Shown: positions 26,054 through 35,458, counted from the first letter of the stretch. The stretch: 64,000 bases of DNA from Gammaproteobacteria bacterium (GCA_028284675.1 JANQRI010000009.1:41691-105690), one strand, 5' to 3'. Notes: generated from the sequence alone by a model not told the origin. Translations and numbers: made by a program.

Positions 26054-26386
26054 GTGCGTGCACTGTTTAAGTTATCCGAATTTCAAGGTGAAGTGGCAAC
26101 AAAAGGCATCGACCTGAATGCTTCTGATGAGCAAAAGCGTATCTTTGCGGTTAAAAAGTCCGGGTGTTTTTATGTATATCGCAATAGCTGTCCACATACC
26201 GGTGCACCGTTAAACTGGCAGCAGGATGAGTTTCTCAGTCATGATAAACGTTATATACAGTGCTCTTTGCACGGTGCGATGTTTAGGATCGAGGATGGTG
26301 TATGCATTGCCGGACCTTGTCCGGGATCAGCATTAACGGCTTTGGCAGTACAGGTCTCTGGAGATGATCTGTTGGTTGATATCTGA
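26054..26386 (+). CDS. Rieske [2Fe-2S] ferredoxin-like protein
   Basis: Small soluble protein (110 residues) holding a Rieske cluster, as found in ferredoxin components of dioxygenases or NirD-like proteins. Both cluster loops are intact: CPHTGAPLN and CSLHGAMFRIEDG. It starts with GTG, 12 nt after the diguanylate cyclase, and is probably cotranscribed with it. No partner reductase or oxygenase gene is nearby, so its redox partner is unknown. Confidence 0.9.
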   Translation: MRALFKLSEFQGEVATKGIDLNASDEQKRIFAVKKSGCFYVYRNSCPHTGAPLNWQQDEFLSHDKRYIQCSLHGAMFRIEDGVCIAGPCPGSALTALAVQVSGDDLLVDI

Positions 26387-26404
26387 AGACGGTGCCCCCC
26401 GGGT

Positions 26405-26959
26405 TTAGTCCGCGCCGGTTTTCTCCGCAATCGGTGGGATTGCGTTATAGTGGCAACGCATATTCAGCCAGCTGGCGGTATTTGAGATTGTCGCCAGGCA
26501 GGCTTCCAGGCGTGATTCCGGTATCCATACCCATAGCTGAATTAAATATTCTGTGCTGTCGTTGCCCGGTAATGTTTTTGCGTCCATACGCACTATGTTC
26601 GCATCATGATCGCCAAAAACTTCAGTCAGCCTTGCGACCAGGCCGGGCTGGTCCTGCCCTTGTAATGTAATTTGGTGTGTTATCGTATCGGTTTTTTTGC
26701 GCCGGACATCATATCGGAACGGTGTAATTTTTATTTCCGCATCTTGAAGCGCGTCCAGTGATCGCAGCTGTTGACTCAGCTCATCCGTCGATACTGTTTT
26801 GGGAATCTCGCAGATTGCAGACAGTTCGGCGCTTTCGCCGAGCACTGTGAAACTGGCATCAGCGAGGTTAATCTGTGCATCGAACAGGAGCCCGGTAATT
26901 GCGGAAATCAATCCCGGTTTGTCGGGGCATAGAATAGAAAGAAGTGATAAATTATTCAT
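26405..26959 (-). CDS. Double ACT-domain protein, GcvR-like
   Basis: Cytosolic protein of 184 residues with two ACT domains: residues about 3-80, beginning LSLLSILCPDKPGLISAITG, and about 93-170, beginning HQITLQGQDQPGLVARLTEV. This is the architecture of GcvR, which restrains the glycine cleavage operon activator GcvA in E. coli. The gcv operon of this genome is in the same window but under a glycine riboswitch, so a regulatory link is only possible. It overlaps the upstream membrane protein gene by 8 nt. Confidence 0.85.
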   Translation of the reverse strand: MNNLSLLSILCPDKPGLISAITGLLFDAQINLADASFTVLGESAELSAICEIPKTVSTDELSQQLRSLDALQDAEIKITPFRYDVRRKKTDTITHQITLQGQDQPGLVARLTEVFGDHDANIVRMDAKTLPGNDSTEYLIQLWVWIPESRLEACLATISNTASWLNMRCHYNAIPPIAEKTGAD

Positions 26960-27398
26960 GTTGCACCTGTTTGCCCGGCCATAAAGTCAATACCGCACCT
27001 GTGACTGCAAATATAATAGCATCTCTGCCGGTGTCGATTAATGTTAATGCAATTGATGTGTTTGCGAAATAGTGATGTGTCAATACGAACACAAAAAGAA
27101 AAACCAGCCAGCATGATAATGCCAGTTTGACTCCCCGGTAGACCGAAGTGATATTGAGTTTATAAATCAATGTTGCAAGCCAGTAGCATAGAAGTATTGA
27201 GGCCGAGATTGACAGCATAAACGGTGTGAAAAAGCGCATTGAACCGAACGGTGGGATATCGGAAAGGCGATAGCCGGTCAAATTCATCCAGTCGAATGCA
27301 AACAAATAGGGCGAATACCAGATAAAGCTAATCAGCTGATGGGCTATCACGAGCATGAAAATGATCAAATGGTTTGGCCTGAAGCCGGAGTTATTCAT
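26952..27398 (-). CDS. Small membrane protein, four predicted helices, unknown
   Basis: A 148-residue protein with four hydrophobic segments, at about residues 9-33, 53-75, 83-107 and 115-138. It belongs to no family I recognise. The loops are short and the C-terminus (GKQVQHE) is cytosolic by charge. It overlaps the ACT-domain gene downstream and begins 8 nt after cysQ ends, so it belongs to the nudE-cysQ transcript. Confidence 0.7.
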   Translation of the reverse strand: MNNSGFRPNHLIIFMLVIAHQLISFIWYSPYLFAFDWMNLTGYRLSDIPPFGSMRFFTPFMLSISASILLCYWLATLIYKLNITSVYRGVKLALSCWLVFLFVFVLTHHYFANTSIALTLIDTGRDAIIFAVTGAVLTLWPGKQVQHE

Positions 27399-27406
27399 GC
27401 TTGCTT

Positions 27407-28219
27407 TCAGTTATCTGCGTATTGTGACCAGTTTCCTTCAATGTCGCCGAACACATAAAAATGTGGGTTTAGCAGTGATTCTTTGGTGTTGTACCGCATG
27501 GGTTCTATATCGGTTGTGGTCAGTAAGCCGCCGGCTTCTTCAACAATACACTGTGCTGCTGCGGTATCCCATTCAGAGGTTGGCCCGAAACGCGGGTAAA
27601 TGTCCGCTTTACCTTCAGCAACCAGGCAGGCTTTTAATGCACTACCCATGCTGATGAGATTATGCTCACCGAGGCGGTCCAGATATCGCGTCAGTTCTTC
27701 GTTTGCATGGCTGCGGCTGCCCGCGACGGTGACTGGTTGACCGTAAGGTTTACGAACCCGGATGCTTTCAGCTGTCGATGTTTCCTGTTGTTTGTAAGCA
27801 CCGTTACCGGTACTGGCATAGTAAAGCGCTTTTATGGCCGGTGCATAGACAACGCCAAGTACCGGTTTGTGCTCGCTGATCAGTGCGATGTTTACAGTAA
27901 ACTCTCCATTGCGTTTTACGAACTCGCGGGTGCCGTCCAGCGGATCGATTAACCAGTAAGTTTCCCACTGGCTTCGTTCCGCGAAACTGATATTAGAGGC
28001 TTCCTCGGACAAAATCGGAAACTCGGGAGTTAATGCTGAAAGGCCTGAATTTATTGTTTCATGTGCCGCCATATCGGCCTCTGTGAGCGGGGACTTGTCC
28101 TCTTTTTTGACGACCTCAAAAGGAGTCGCGTAAATTTCCATAATGCGTTCTCCGGCGGCATTCGCAAGTTCTATAGCCGGCTCTTGTAAAGACAGGAGTT
28201 TTTCTTTAGTTGGTGTCAT
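27407..28219 (-). CDS. cysQ: 3'(2'),5'-bisphosphate nucleotidase CysQ
   Basis: Mg-dependent phosphatase that removes the 3' phosphate of PAP formed in sulfate assimilation and related sulfotransfer reactions. Inositol-monophosphatase-family motifs are present: LTEADMAAHETI, LSEEAS, WLIDPLDGTREF, and EWDTAAAQCIVEEAGG for the C-terminal metal site. Length 270. The start overlaps the nudE stop by 14 nt, indicating coupled translation. Confidence 0.95.
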   Translation of the reverse strand: MTPTKEKLLSLQEPAIELANAAGERIMEIYATPFEVVKKEDKSPLTEADMAAHETINSGLSALTPEFPILSEEASNISFAERSQWETYWLIDPLDGTREFVKRNGEFTVNIALISEHKPVLGVVYAPAIKALYYASTGNGAYKQQETSTAESIRVRKPYGQPVTVAGSRSHANEELTRYLDRLGEHNLISMGSALKACLVAEGKADIYPRFGPTSEWDTAAAQCIVEEAGGLLTTTDIEPMRYNTKESLLNPHFYVFGDIEGNWSQYADN

Positions 28220-28781
28220 CGGAATGTTCTCGTGCTAGTAAGTCTCTGATTAAGTATAAAGCTGCGATACTGCGTGCTTCGGTGCAGTCCTCGCGGTTGG
28301 CGAGTTCCAGGATATTATCGAGCGGCCAGGGTACTACTTCTATTTCCTCGGGTTCGTCGCCTTCAAGTTTTTCATCATAAAGCTCCCGGGCAAGAACGAT
28401 TGCTGTCTGATGGCCCATAAAGCCGGGCAATACGGTCAGGGAATTGACTTGCTGGAGGCTATGTGCGCCTTTACCAACTTCTTCTTTGAGCTCCCGGTTG
28501 GCTGCTTCCAGAAAAGTTTCTCCACGGTTCACACGGCCTTTGGGTAACTGCAGTTCGTATCGCTGCACACCGGCAGAATATTCCCTGATGAGTAAAACGG
28601 TTTTATTGTCCAGCATCGGTACAATTAATACTGCGCCTCTGCCACGGTCTTGCATGCGGCGATATTTCCGTTCTACGCCGTTTGAAAATTGTAACTGCAT
28701 TTCTTCGATGCAAATCAGTGTATCGGCTATTTCAGCGGCGCTGAGAAGCTTGCTGCTGAGGATCTTGGGTTCCTTTGGCAT
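28206..28781 (-). CDS. nudE: ADP compounds hydrolase NudE
   Basis: Nudix hydrolase acting on ADP-ribose, NADH and related adenosine diphosphates. The Nudix box GRVNRGETFLEAANRELKEE is complete, and the tyrosine- and glutamine-rich segment AGVQRYELQLPKG precedes it. At 191 residues it has the usual length. The divergent neighbour yrfG is also its neighbour region in enterics, which supports NudE over other Nudix classes. Confidence 0.93.
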   Translation of the reverse strand: MPKEPKILSSKLLSAAEIADTLICIEEMQLQFSNGVERKYRRMQDRGRGAVLIVPMLDNKTVLLIREYSAGVQRYELQLPKGRVNRGETFLEAANRELKEEVGKGAHSLQQVNSLTVLPGFMGHQTAIVLARELYDEKLEGDEPEEIEVVPWPLDNILELANREDCTEARSIAALYLIRDLLAREHSDDTN

Positions 28782-28895
28782 CAGTTTGGCACTATTATCT
28801 GTCAGCCGTGTGGTTAAGCACTGTGTTGCAGTGCCGGGCGGGTGCTAATGTTAACAAGATTGGCGCGGAATGTCGCAGTCGGATTTTAAGAGGTC

Positions 28896-29567
28896 ATGAT
28901 GCTCGATTGGAATGCAATTGATACTGTGTTGCTGGACATGGACGGGACTTTGCTGGATCTGCATTTCGATAATTATTTTTGGCGGGTTTATCTGGCGCAG
29001 CGGTATTCGAAGTTGCATGGAGTCGCCCATGCAGAGGCTTCTGACTTGTTGCATGAACGATTCGAGGCCACTGCGGGTACCCTGGAGTGGTATTGCCTGG
29101 ATTACTGGAGTCGTGAGTTGCAGCTGGATATTTTGCAGCTCAAGCAGGAAATTGAACACCTGATTGCGGTTCACCCATATGTTGAAGAGTTTCTTGGGGC
29201 GTTAATGGGGAGAAAGCGACTGATACTTGTGACCAACGCACACCCGGGTAGCTTGCGTCTCAAACTGAACCGCACCGGGATAGAGCGTTATTTTGATCAG
29301 GTCGTCAGTTCACACCATTACCGGCTGCCAAAAGAGGATGTTAGTTTTTGGCAGGGGTTGCAGCAGCACCTGCAATTTGATCCGGGTCGGACCTTGCTGG
29401 TTGAAGATAATCAGGCTGTGTTAAGTACTGCGCGTGACTTTGGGATTGCACAGCTTATTGCGATCACGCAGCCGGATAGTCGGGGTGCAGTGGTGTCCGG
29501 CAATGAGTTTCTTGCGATAAAAAATTTTGGTGAGCTGTTATTGTCACTCAATGAATCTAAGCCATAG
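28896..29567 (+). CDS. yrfG: GMP/IMP nucleotidase YrfG (HAD family)
   Basis: Haloacid dehalogenase-type 5'-nucleotidase for purine monophosphates. HAD motif I is LLDMDGTLLDLHFDNYFW, motif II VTNAHPGSL, and motif IV LLVEDNQAVL. Length 223. Two adjacent ATG codons (28896, 28899) follow a gagg sequence. It is divergent from nudE and convergent with the rhodanese gene. Confidence 0.92.
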   Translation: MMLDWNAIDTVLLDMDGTLLDLHFDNYFWRVYLAQRYSKLHGVAHAEASDLLHERFEATAGTLEWYCLDYWSRELQLDILQLKQEIEHLIAVHPYVEEFLGALMGRKRLILVTNAHPGSLRLKLNRTGIERYFDQVVSSHHYRLPKEDVSFWQGLQQHLQFDPGRTLLVEDNQAVLSTARDFGIAQLIAITQPDSRGAVVSGNEFLAIKNFGELLLSLNESKP

Positions 29568-29582
29568 CCTTATTTAGGCTAT
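29564..29582. terminator. Hairpin between yrfG and the rhodanese gene
   Basis: Seven-bp perfect stem atagcct/aggctat with loop tattt. It overlaps both stop codons. T-runs are short, but the position between convergent genes suggests a bidirectional terminator. Confidence 0.6.
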
Positions 29583-29935
29583 TTGCCAGTTGGCTTTTGT
29601 TCCCGGTCCAGCAGATCCTGCAGGCCACCGGCGTTTTCCACGTGTGTATAACCCAGTGATTCCAGTGTTTCTTTCGCAATACCGGCCCGCTTGCCGCTAC
29701 CGCAGTACAGGATAATATGCCGGTTTTTGTCGTCAGTGTGTTTGCTGATTTCAGCACCTATCTGCTGGTAGGGTATGTGTATGGCATCTTCGAAATGCTT
29801 TAGCCCGTATTCCGGTTTTGAACGGACATCAATAATAAAGGGTTTTGATGTGTTTTCATTATCCGCCAATAAACCGGTACTGAATGAACACAGCAGTATC
29901 AGTGCGGCGGTCAGGCTTAGGTGGATTTTTTTCAT
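29579..29935 (-). CDS. Periplasmic rhodanese-like protein
   Basis: Exported single-domain sulfurtransferase-like protein. A signal peptide (MKKIHLSLTAALILLCSFS to about LLAD) precedes one rhodanese domain. The active-site loop CGSGKRAG carries the catalytic cysteine and a basic residue, so it should be active. The first CDC25-like segment is IDVRSKPEYGLKHFEDAIHI. The frame extends to 29959, but the ATG at 29935 gives a clean signal peptide. ubiC lies just upstream on the same strand. Confidence 0.87.
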   Translation of the reverse strand: MKKIHLSLTAALILLCSFSTGLLADNENTSKPFIIDVRSKPEYGLKHFEDAIHIPYQQIGAEISKHTDDKNRHIILYCGSGKRAGIAKETLESLGYTHVENAGGLQDLLDREQKPTGK

Positions 29936-29959
29936 GTTAGCAATATTCATCCGTATCAC

Positions 29960-30517
29960 TCATTGTTCGTTAGGCACTCCGGTCTGCTTGAGCAATGCCG
30001 GCAGAAAGAATTCGGCCACCAGTAATGGTTGTTCAAGCAGATAAAATACACTGCGACGGCCCCATACACAATCATTATCCGAGGAGTGATCCATTATTTC
30101 GCCAGGTGGTACCCGGGTGATATGCAGTTCACTTCGCCGCATGCTCGGGTCGGCAAATAAAGCTGAGCCTAATGATCGATTGCCCAGAAGCTTGAGTCTT
30201 TGCAGGCGCCCTTGGAATGTTGTCACCGGGATAATGCTGCGTGCGTACACCCATACGGTTTGATCACATAGCAGGTGTACTTCGCGTAATAATACTTTTA
30301 ATCCGGGTTTAATGTTGAGTGTGGCAGCATCAGCCAGTGATGCATATTCGAAATGCTGATTTATCACATGCACATGAAAGCTGCGGGACGACCCGCAAAG
30401 TTTTTTCAGGCGTTCGGTCAGTGAGCCGGCCTCAAGCAGCCAGTCCCGTGCTTCAACCTGAATGCCCCATTTTTTAAAGGAGTAAAATGGCTGCCAACGT
30501 AAGTTATGGGTATTCAT
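29960..30517 (-). CDS. ubiC: Chorismate--pyruvate lyase
   Basis: Splits chorismate into pyruvate and 4-hydroxybenzoate, the first committed step of ubiquinone synthesis. Family features are WLLEAGSLTERLKKLC, REVHLLCDQTVWVYARSIIP, and the active-site arginine region RSLGSALFADPSMRRSEL. Length 185. It follows recG by 24 nt. ubiA is not adjacent in the window. Confidence 0.94.
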   Translation of the reverse strand: MNTHNLRWQPFYSFKKWGIQVEARDWLLEAGSLTERLKKLCGSSRSFHVHVINQHFEYASLADAATLNIKPGLKVLLREVHLLCDQTVWVYARSIIPVTTFQGRLQRLKLLGNRSLGSALFADPSMRRSELHITRVPPGEIMDHSSDNDCVWGRRSVFYLLEQPLLVAEFFLPALLKQTGVPNEQ

Positions 30518-30541
30518 TATGTGGAATGTGATAATCCGCTT

Positions 30542-32623
30542 TTAGACTTGGCGGAATTGTTGTTTCTCACCCAGCCATCTGTCAATCAATGTTTGTACTA
30601 ATCGGGGGTGCTGTTGCAGCTGCGCCGCAGTTTTTTGTACCAACGGCAATAAGTCTGCATCGCGACTGAGGTCGGCGATATGAAAATCAACCAGCCCGGT
30701 TTGTTTTGTGCCCAACAACTCTCCAGGGCCACGCATTTTCAAATCTTCGTTTGCAATTTTGAAGCCGTCATTGTGTTTGCGCATAATATCGAGGCGTCGC
30801 CTGGCTTTTTCGGATAATGGTGGTTTATACATCAGCACACAGTTGCTGGCTTTGGCATCCCGTCCGACGCGGCCGCGCAACTGGTGCAGCTGTGCGAGGC
30901 CCAGTCTTTCGGCGTTTTCGATAATCATTAACGTCGCATTTGGAACATCGACGCCGACCTCGACGACCGTTGTTGCAACCAGCAGATCAATTTTACCGGC
31001 TTTGAAATCTTGCATGATACTTTCTTTGGCAGCCGGCTTTAAACGGCCATGTACCAATGCGACGCGTACGGACGGGATTGCTGCGGTTAACTCAGCTGCG
31101 GTTTCTTCAGCAGCCCGGCATTGTAGAAGCTCGGATTCTTCAATCAATGTACAGACCCAATATGCCTGGCTGCCGTCTTTACAGGCTTTATGTATTCGTT
31201 GAATAACTTCATCACGCCGACTCTCGGATATTACCACGGTGTTGACAGGTGTGCGTCCCGGGGGCAATTCGTCGATAACCGAGTAATCCAGATCAGCATA
31301 TGCTGTCATTGCCAGCGTTCTTGGAATTGGCGTCGCCGTCATGGTGAGCTGATGCGGGTGATTTTTATGATCCATGCCTTTGCGGGTTAACGCCAGACGC
31401 TGGTGGACGCCAAAGCGGTGTTGTTCATCAACAACCAGTAATGCGAGTTCTGCGAATTGCACATCTTGCTGGAATAATGCATGGGTTCCGATCGCAACAC
31501 CGGTCTCGCCGCTGGCAAGTGCGGACAGCCGCTGTGCCCGCTGTTTGCCTTTTACCTTGCCGGCCAGCCAGTCGACTTTGCAGCCTAACGGTGCCAGCCA
31601 TTGCTGAAAATTTTGATAGTGTTGCTCAGCCAACAGCTCGGTGGGCGCCATTAAAGCGGCCTGGTAGCCGGCTTCGATGACTTCCAGAACGGCCATAACT
31701 GCGACCAGAGTTTTGCCGCAGCCGACGTCACCCTGCACCAGGCGCATTGCCGGGTGAGGTTCTTTGAGGTCCTGAATGATTTCATGAATCACCCGCTGCT
31801 GGGCATCAGTCAGTTTAAAAGGCAGGTTTTGCAGGCACTGTTTACGCAGCTTGCCTTGTGTATTGATTGCGATTGCCGATTTCTGTTGTGCCTGGGCGCG
31901 TAACGCCCGTAATGCCAGGTGGTGTGCAAGCAGTTCTTCGAAAGCCAGCCGCTGTTGGCTGGGGTGTACCCCTTCCAGCAGGTCCTGAATCGGTGCATCC
32001 GGCGGGGGTCTGTGTACAAAACGCAAAGACTCGTTTAGCGGCGGGTGTTGCAGTGTTATCGGCCATTCCGGTGGTAAAGGGTCATCAATCGTGCCGGGTT
32101 TATTGAGTATTCTTAACGCCTGATCGGTGAGCTGCCTGAGTTTGGCCTGACTAATGCCTTCGGTGGTTGGGTATATAGGCGTCAGGCAGTCTTGTACCGG
32201 TGTCAGTTCTCCGGACAGGCGCTGATATTCAGGATGAATAATTTCCAGGCCGCCACGGCCAAGCCTGGCTTCTCCAAAGCAGCGTAATTGTGTGCCCCTT
32301 GCCAGCCCTTGTCTTTGTGCGTTGCTGAAATAAAAGAAGCGTAATGTTAATTGCCCGGTACCATCCGCAATACGGCATAGTAGGCTGCGGCGTTTGCCGT
32401 AAGTGATTTCGGTCAGCAGTATTTCCCCTTCAATAACTGCTTCATCACCGGGGCGCAGGCTGCCGATGGGTATTATGCGTGTGCGGTCCTGGTAACGGGC
32501 AGGTAAGTGAAACAGAAGATCCTGTATGGTATACAGTTTTAGTCGTGCTAGTTTTTTGGCGATTTGTTCACCGACACCATTAAGGTGCTCGATGGAGTCA
32601 TGAATACTGAGGTGAGTCGTCAC
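30542..32623 (-). CDS. recG: ATP-dependent DNA helicase RecG
   Basis: Superfamily 2 helicase that reverses stalled forks and processes branched DNA. An N-terminal wedge OB-fold is followed by helicase domains with Walker A GDVGCGKTLVA, DEQH box VVDEQHRFGV, TATPIPRTLAMTAY and the C-terminal QLRGRVGR. The open frame begins at a TTG at 32671, but the GTG at 32623 (VTTHLSIHD) gives 693 residues, the same length as E. coli RecG. Neither has a clear ribosome-binding site. Confidence 0.95.
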   Translation of the reverse strand: MTTHLSIHDSIEHLNGVGEQIAKKLARLKLYTIQDLLFHLPARYQDRTRIIPIGSLRPGDEAVIEGEILLTEITYGKRRSLLCRIADGTGQLTLRFFYFSNAQRQGLARGTQLRCFGEARLGRGGLEIIHPEYQRLSGELTPVQDCLTPIYPTTEGISQAKLRQLTDQALRILNKPGTIDDPLPPEWPITLQHPPLNESLRFVHRPPPDAPIQDLLEGVHPSQQRLAFEELLAHHLALRALRAQAQQKSAIAINTQGKLRKQCLQNLPFKLTDAQQRVIHEIIQDLKEPHPAMRLVQGDVGCGKTLVAVMAVLEVIEAGYQAALMAPTELLAEQHYQNFQQWLAPLGCKVDWLAGKVKGKQRAQRLSALASGETGVAIGTHALFQQDVQFAELALLVVDEQHRFGVHQRLALTRKGMDHKNHPHQLTMTATPIPRTLAMTAYADLDYSVIDELPPGRTPVNTVVISESRRDEVIQRIHKACKDGSQAYWVCTLIEESELLQCRAAEETAAELTAAIPSVRVALVHGRLKPAAKESIMQDFKAGKIDLLVATTVVEVGVDVPNATLMIIENAERLGLAQLHQLRGRVGRDAKASNCVLMYKPPLSEKARRRLDIMRKHNDGFKIANEDLKMRGPGELLGTKQTGLVDFHIADLSRDADLLPLVQKTAAQLQQHPRLVQTLIDRWLGEKQQFRQV

Positions 32624-32719
32624 ATCGTAAGTGTATATAGTGTGGAGCCTATCCCGCAATCTCCAGGTCAATTTAATCCATCAGAACCTAAAGCATGGGC
32701 CGGCCTTTCAAGTGTCGGG

Positions 32720-33109
32720 TTAATGGCTCGGAAGTATCATAATCGCGTCTATTTCAACTTGCGCGTTTTTGGGTAGGCTGGCAACGCCGATTGCCGCACG
32801 TGCCGGGAAGGGTTCGGTAAAATATTCAGTCATAAGTTTATTGATTGTCTCAAACTGGCTTAAGTCAGTTAAATATACATTGAGCTTTACGATATCCTGT
32901 AGCGTGCCGCCGGCTGCGCTGGCGACTGCTGAAAGGTTGTTGAAGACCTGCTTGACCTGGTCTGTTATATCTTCATTGATCAGCTTCATGGTTTCAGGGA
33001 CCAGAGGAATCTGGCCTGAGATATAGACATGGTTGTCGACTTTGACTGCCTGCGAATAGGGACCGATTGCCTGAGGCGCATTTGTTGTGTTGATGATTTC
33101 TTTTGCCAT
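32720..33109 (-). CDS. ridA: RidA-family enamine/imine deaminase
   Basis: Trimeric cytosolic protein that hydrolyses reactive 2-aminoacrylate and related enamines released by PLP enzymes. Length 129. Conserved stretches are AIGPYSQAVKVDNHVYISGQ, VVFNNLSAV-like KQVFNNLSAVASAAG, and the arginine-bearing PFPARAAIGVASLPKNAQVE. It sits 12 nt after the DUF971 gene, within the hslVU cluster. Confidence 0.95.
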   Translation of the reverse strand: MAKEIINTTNAPQAIGPYSQAVKVDNHVYISGQIPLVPETMKLINEDITDQVKQVFNNLSAVASAAGGTLQDIVKLNVYLTDLSQFETINKLMTEYFTEPFPARAAIGVASLPKNAQVEIDAIMILPSH

Positions 33110-33120
33110 GATTGTTTTTT

Positions 33121-33471
33121 CTATTGACGTTGATAGCCGGCGGCTTTAAGTTTTTCAAGGTATTCAGGCCACTTTTGCTCATACTCGGTGGCCAGTTCAT
33201 ACAGATAGTTCCAGGTATACAGGCCGGTATCATGCCCGTCACTGAAAAGCAGTTTTACCGCGTATTGTCCGACGGCTTGGATGCCGTCAATGAATACATT
33301 TTCTTTTCCTGTTTGTAGCGTTGCCTGACCGGGTCCGTGGCCACGCACTTCCGCCGAAGGTGAATAAACCCGCAGATATTCGGACGGTAGTTCAGCATTG
33401 ACACCGTCATCGAAAGTAATTTCCAGTGTGCGTGATTTTTTATGCAGCTGTATTTCCAGGGGCTTCGGCAT
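33121..33471 (-). CDS. DUF971 protein (gamma-butyrobetaine hydroxylase N-terminal-like)
   Basis: A 116-residue cytosolic protein of the DUF971 family, related to the small zinc-binding N-terminal domain of gamma-butyrobetaine hydroxylases. Conserved parts are LEITFDDGVNAELPSEYLRVYSPSAE and LLFSDGHDTGLYTWNYLYEL. Its function is unknown; a role in iron-sulfur or metal handling has been suggested for relatives. It lies just downstream of hslU, its standard position in many gammaproteobacteria. Confidence 0.92.
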   Translation of the reverse strand: MPKPLEIQLHKKSRTLEITFDDGVNAELPSEYLRVYSPSAEVRGHGPGQATLQTGKENVFIDGIQAVGQYAVKLLFSDGHDTGLYTWNYLYELATEYEQKWPEYLEKLKAAGYQRQ

Positions 33472-33498
33472 GAGCAGATACTATGACAGAACAGATTT

Positions 33499-34842
33499 TT
33501 ACAGTATATACCGGCTTAAATCTTCATTTTTTACCAGTTCTCCAAGGCGCGACTCCACATAGGCGGCATCTATATGCAGTTGCTTTTCAGGGAAGTCTGA
33601 TGCCTCGAAGGAAATTTTCTCAAGTAATCTTTCCATCACTGTATGCAGGCGTCGTGCACCGATATTCTCGGTGTTTTCATTAACCTGGTAGGCAATTTCT
33701 GCAATTCGCCGAATACCGCCTGTATCAAAATCAATATTAAGCTCTTCAGTGCCGATTAGGGCTTTGTATTGTTGTGTGAGTGAGTAATCCGGTTCTGTCA
33801 GGATTCGCTCAAAATCTGCGGCGGTTAAGGCTTCCATTTCGACGCGAATCGGAAGGCGTCCCTGCAGCTCCGGAATCAGATCTGAAGGTTTTGCGGTATG
33901 AAACGCGCCGGATGCAATAAATAGTATATGATCTGTCTTAATCATGCCATATTTGGTGGAAACTGTACTGCCTTCCACCAGGGGTAGCAGATCACGTTGT
34001 ACACCCTCACGGGAGACATCAGTGCCTCCATACTCAGATCTTTTCGCCACTTTATCGATCTCATCAACGAAAACGATCCCGTTTTGCTCGGCATTTTGCA
34101 GGGCCTGTGCTTTTAGTTCGTCTTCATTAATTAGTTTTGCCGCCTCTTCATCTGTAAGAATTTTAAGTGCTTCTTTAATTCTGAGCCTGCGGACTTTTTT
34201 TCGCTGACCTGCGATGTTTTGAAACATGTTTTGAAGTTGCCCGGTCATATCTTCCATGCCCGGAGGCGCCATAATTTCAATGCCGACCGGTGTTGCCTGA
34301 ACTTCAATCTCAATATCTTTATCGTTTAGCTGCCCTTCGCGGAGTCGTTTGCGGAATTTTTGCCGGGTATCTGAGTAGTCTGTGTTGTCACCTGTATGAT
34401 CAGGTGCGGTAAAGCCTGCCGGCCTGGCTTCAGGAAGTAATACATCCAGAATACGTTCTTCTGCGATATCTTCGGCGCGCGGACGTACTTTATTCATCTC
34501 CTGTTCGCGCACCTGTTTGACCGCGATATCGGCCAGATCTTTGATAATAGAGTCGACTTCGCGTCCGACATAGCCGACTTCGGTGAATTTTGTTGCTTCG
34601 ACTTTTATGAACGGTGCATTGGCCAGTTTTGACAGGCGTCTGGCAATTTCGGTTTTGCCGACCCCGGTCGGACCGATCATCAGAATATTCTTCGGGGTGA
34701 TTTCGTTACGAATGTCTTCACTGAGCTGCATGCGGCGCCAACGGTTGCGTAGCGCAATGGCCACAGCCCGTTTTGCGTCAGCTTGACCGATGATATGTTT
34801 ATCGAGTTCCTGCACGATCTCTCGAGGCGTCATTTCAGACAT
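33499..34842 (-). CDS. hslU: ATP-dependent protease ATPase subunit HslU
   Basis: AAA+ unfoldase that feeds substrates to the HslV peptidase. Walker A is GPTGVGKTEIARR, with the pore loop EVGYVGREV, Walker B IVFVDEIDKVAKR, and sensor 2 ENIGARRLHTVMERLLE. Length 447. The C-terminus ends EDLSRYIL, the tail that docks into HslV. It lies downstream of hslV with a 76-nt gap. HslUV is normally a sigma-32 target, and rpoH is also in this window. Confidence 0.97.
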   Translation of the reverse strand: MSEMTPREIVQELDKHIIGQADAKRAVAIALRNRWRRMQLSEDIRNEITPKNILMIGPTGVGKTEIARRLSKLANAPFIKVEATKFTEVGYVGREVDSIIKDLADIAVKQVREQEMNKVRPRAEDIAEERILDVLLPEARPAGFTAPDHTGDNTDYSDTRQKFRKRLREGQLNDKDIEIEVQATPVGIEIMAPPGMEDMTGQLQNMFQNIAGQRKKVRRLRIKEALKILTDEEAAKLINEDELKAQALQNAEQNGIVFVDEIDKVAKRSEYGGTDVSREGVQRDLLPLVEGSTVSTKYGMIKTDHILFIASGAFHTAKPSDLIPELQGRLPIRVEMEALTAADFERILTEPDYSLTQQYKALIGTEELNIDFDTGGIRRIAEIAYQVNENTENIGARRLHTVMERLLEKISFEASDFPEKQLHIDAAYVESRLGELVKNEDLSRYIL

Positions 34843-34918
34843 GGTCGGTTCCGGTCTCCGTTAGTTTGGGGTCTGTTGTGGCTGTTGAGTTAATCAGCGT
34901 TTTGTAGGTGCTGCGCTC

Positions 34919-35458
34919 TTAGCCCTGGAGTTGTTCGATAGTAATCTGGTGATTTGTGTAAATGCAAATATCCGCGGTTATTTGCAGGCCTTTTTCCACG
35001 ATATCGCGTGCTGTTAATTCAGTGTTTTCCAGTAAAGCTCTTGCTGCTGCTTGTGCATATGGGCCTCCGGAGCCGATTGCGATTAAATCATTTTCGGGTT
35101 GTATAACATCGCCGTTACCGGAAATTATCAGAGAGTTTGATTTGTCGGCGACACAAAGCAGAGCTTCAAGATTGCGCAAAACCTTATCGGTTCGCCAGTC
35201 TTTGGCCAGTTCTACCGCTGCGCGGGTCAGGTTGCCGCTATGTTGTTCAAGCTTGGTTTCGAATTTTTCAAATAGTGTAAAGGCATCGGCGGTGGCGCCG
35301 GCAAACCCAGCCAGTACCTTTTCCTGATAAAGGCGCCGTACTTTACGGGCATTGCCTTTCATGATGGTATTACCCAAGCTGACCTGGCCGTCTCCGCCAA
35401 TCACGACGGTATCGCCCCGACGTACCGACAGGATTGTTGTGCCGTGAAATGTTTTCAA
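34919..35458 (-). CDS. hslV: ATP-dependent protease peptidase subunit HslV
   Basis: N-terminal nucleophile threonine peptidase of the HslUV complex. The mature N-terminus TTILSVRRGDTVVIGGDGQ follows a six-residue propeptide (MKTFHG). GNARKVRRL and GSGGPYAQAAARALL are family motifs. The start codon is TTG at 35458, supported by an AGGAG seven nt upstream and by the conserved FHG propeptide. The upstream region has a weak ttgata/taga sigma-70-like pair, and I see no strong sigma-32 consensus. Confidence 0.96.
   Translation of the reverse strand: MKTFHGTTILSVRRGDTVVIGGDGQVSLGNTIMKGNARKVRRLYQEKVLAGFAGATADAFTLFEKFETKLEQHSGNLTRAAVELAKDWRTDKVLRNLEALLCVADKSNSLIISGNGDVIQPENDLIAIGSGGPYAQAAARALLENTELTARDIVEKGLQITADICIYTNHQITIEQLQG

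Noticed and set aside
30708..31202. 164-codon frame antisense to recG
   Set aside because: Shadow of conserved helicase motifs on the opposite strand.
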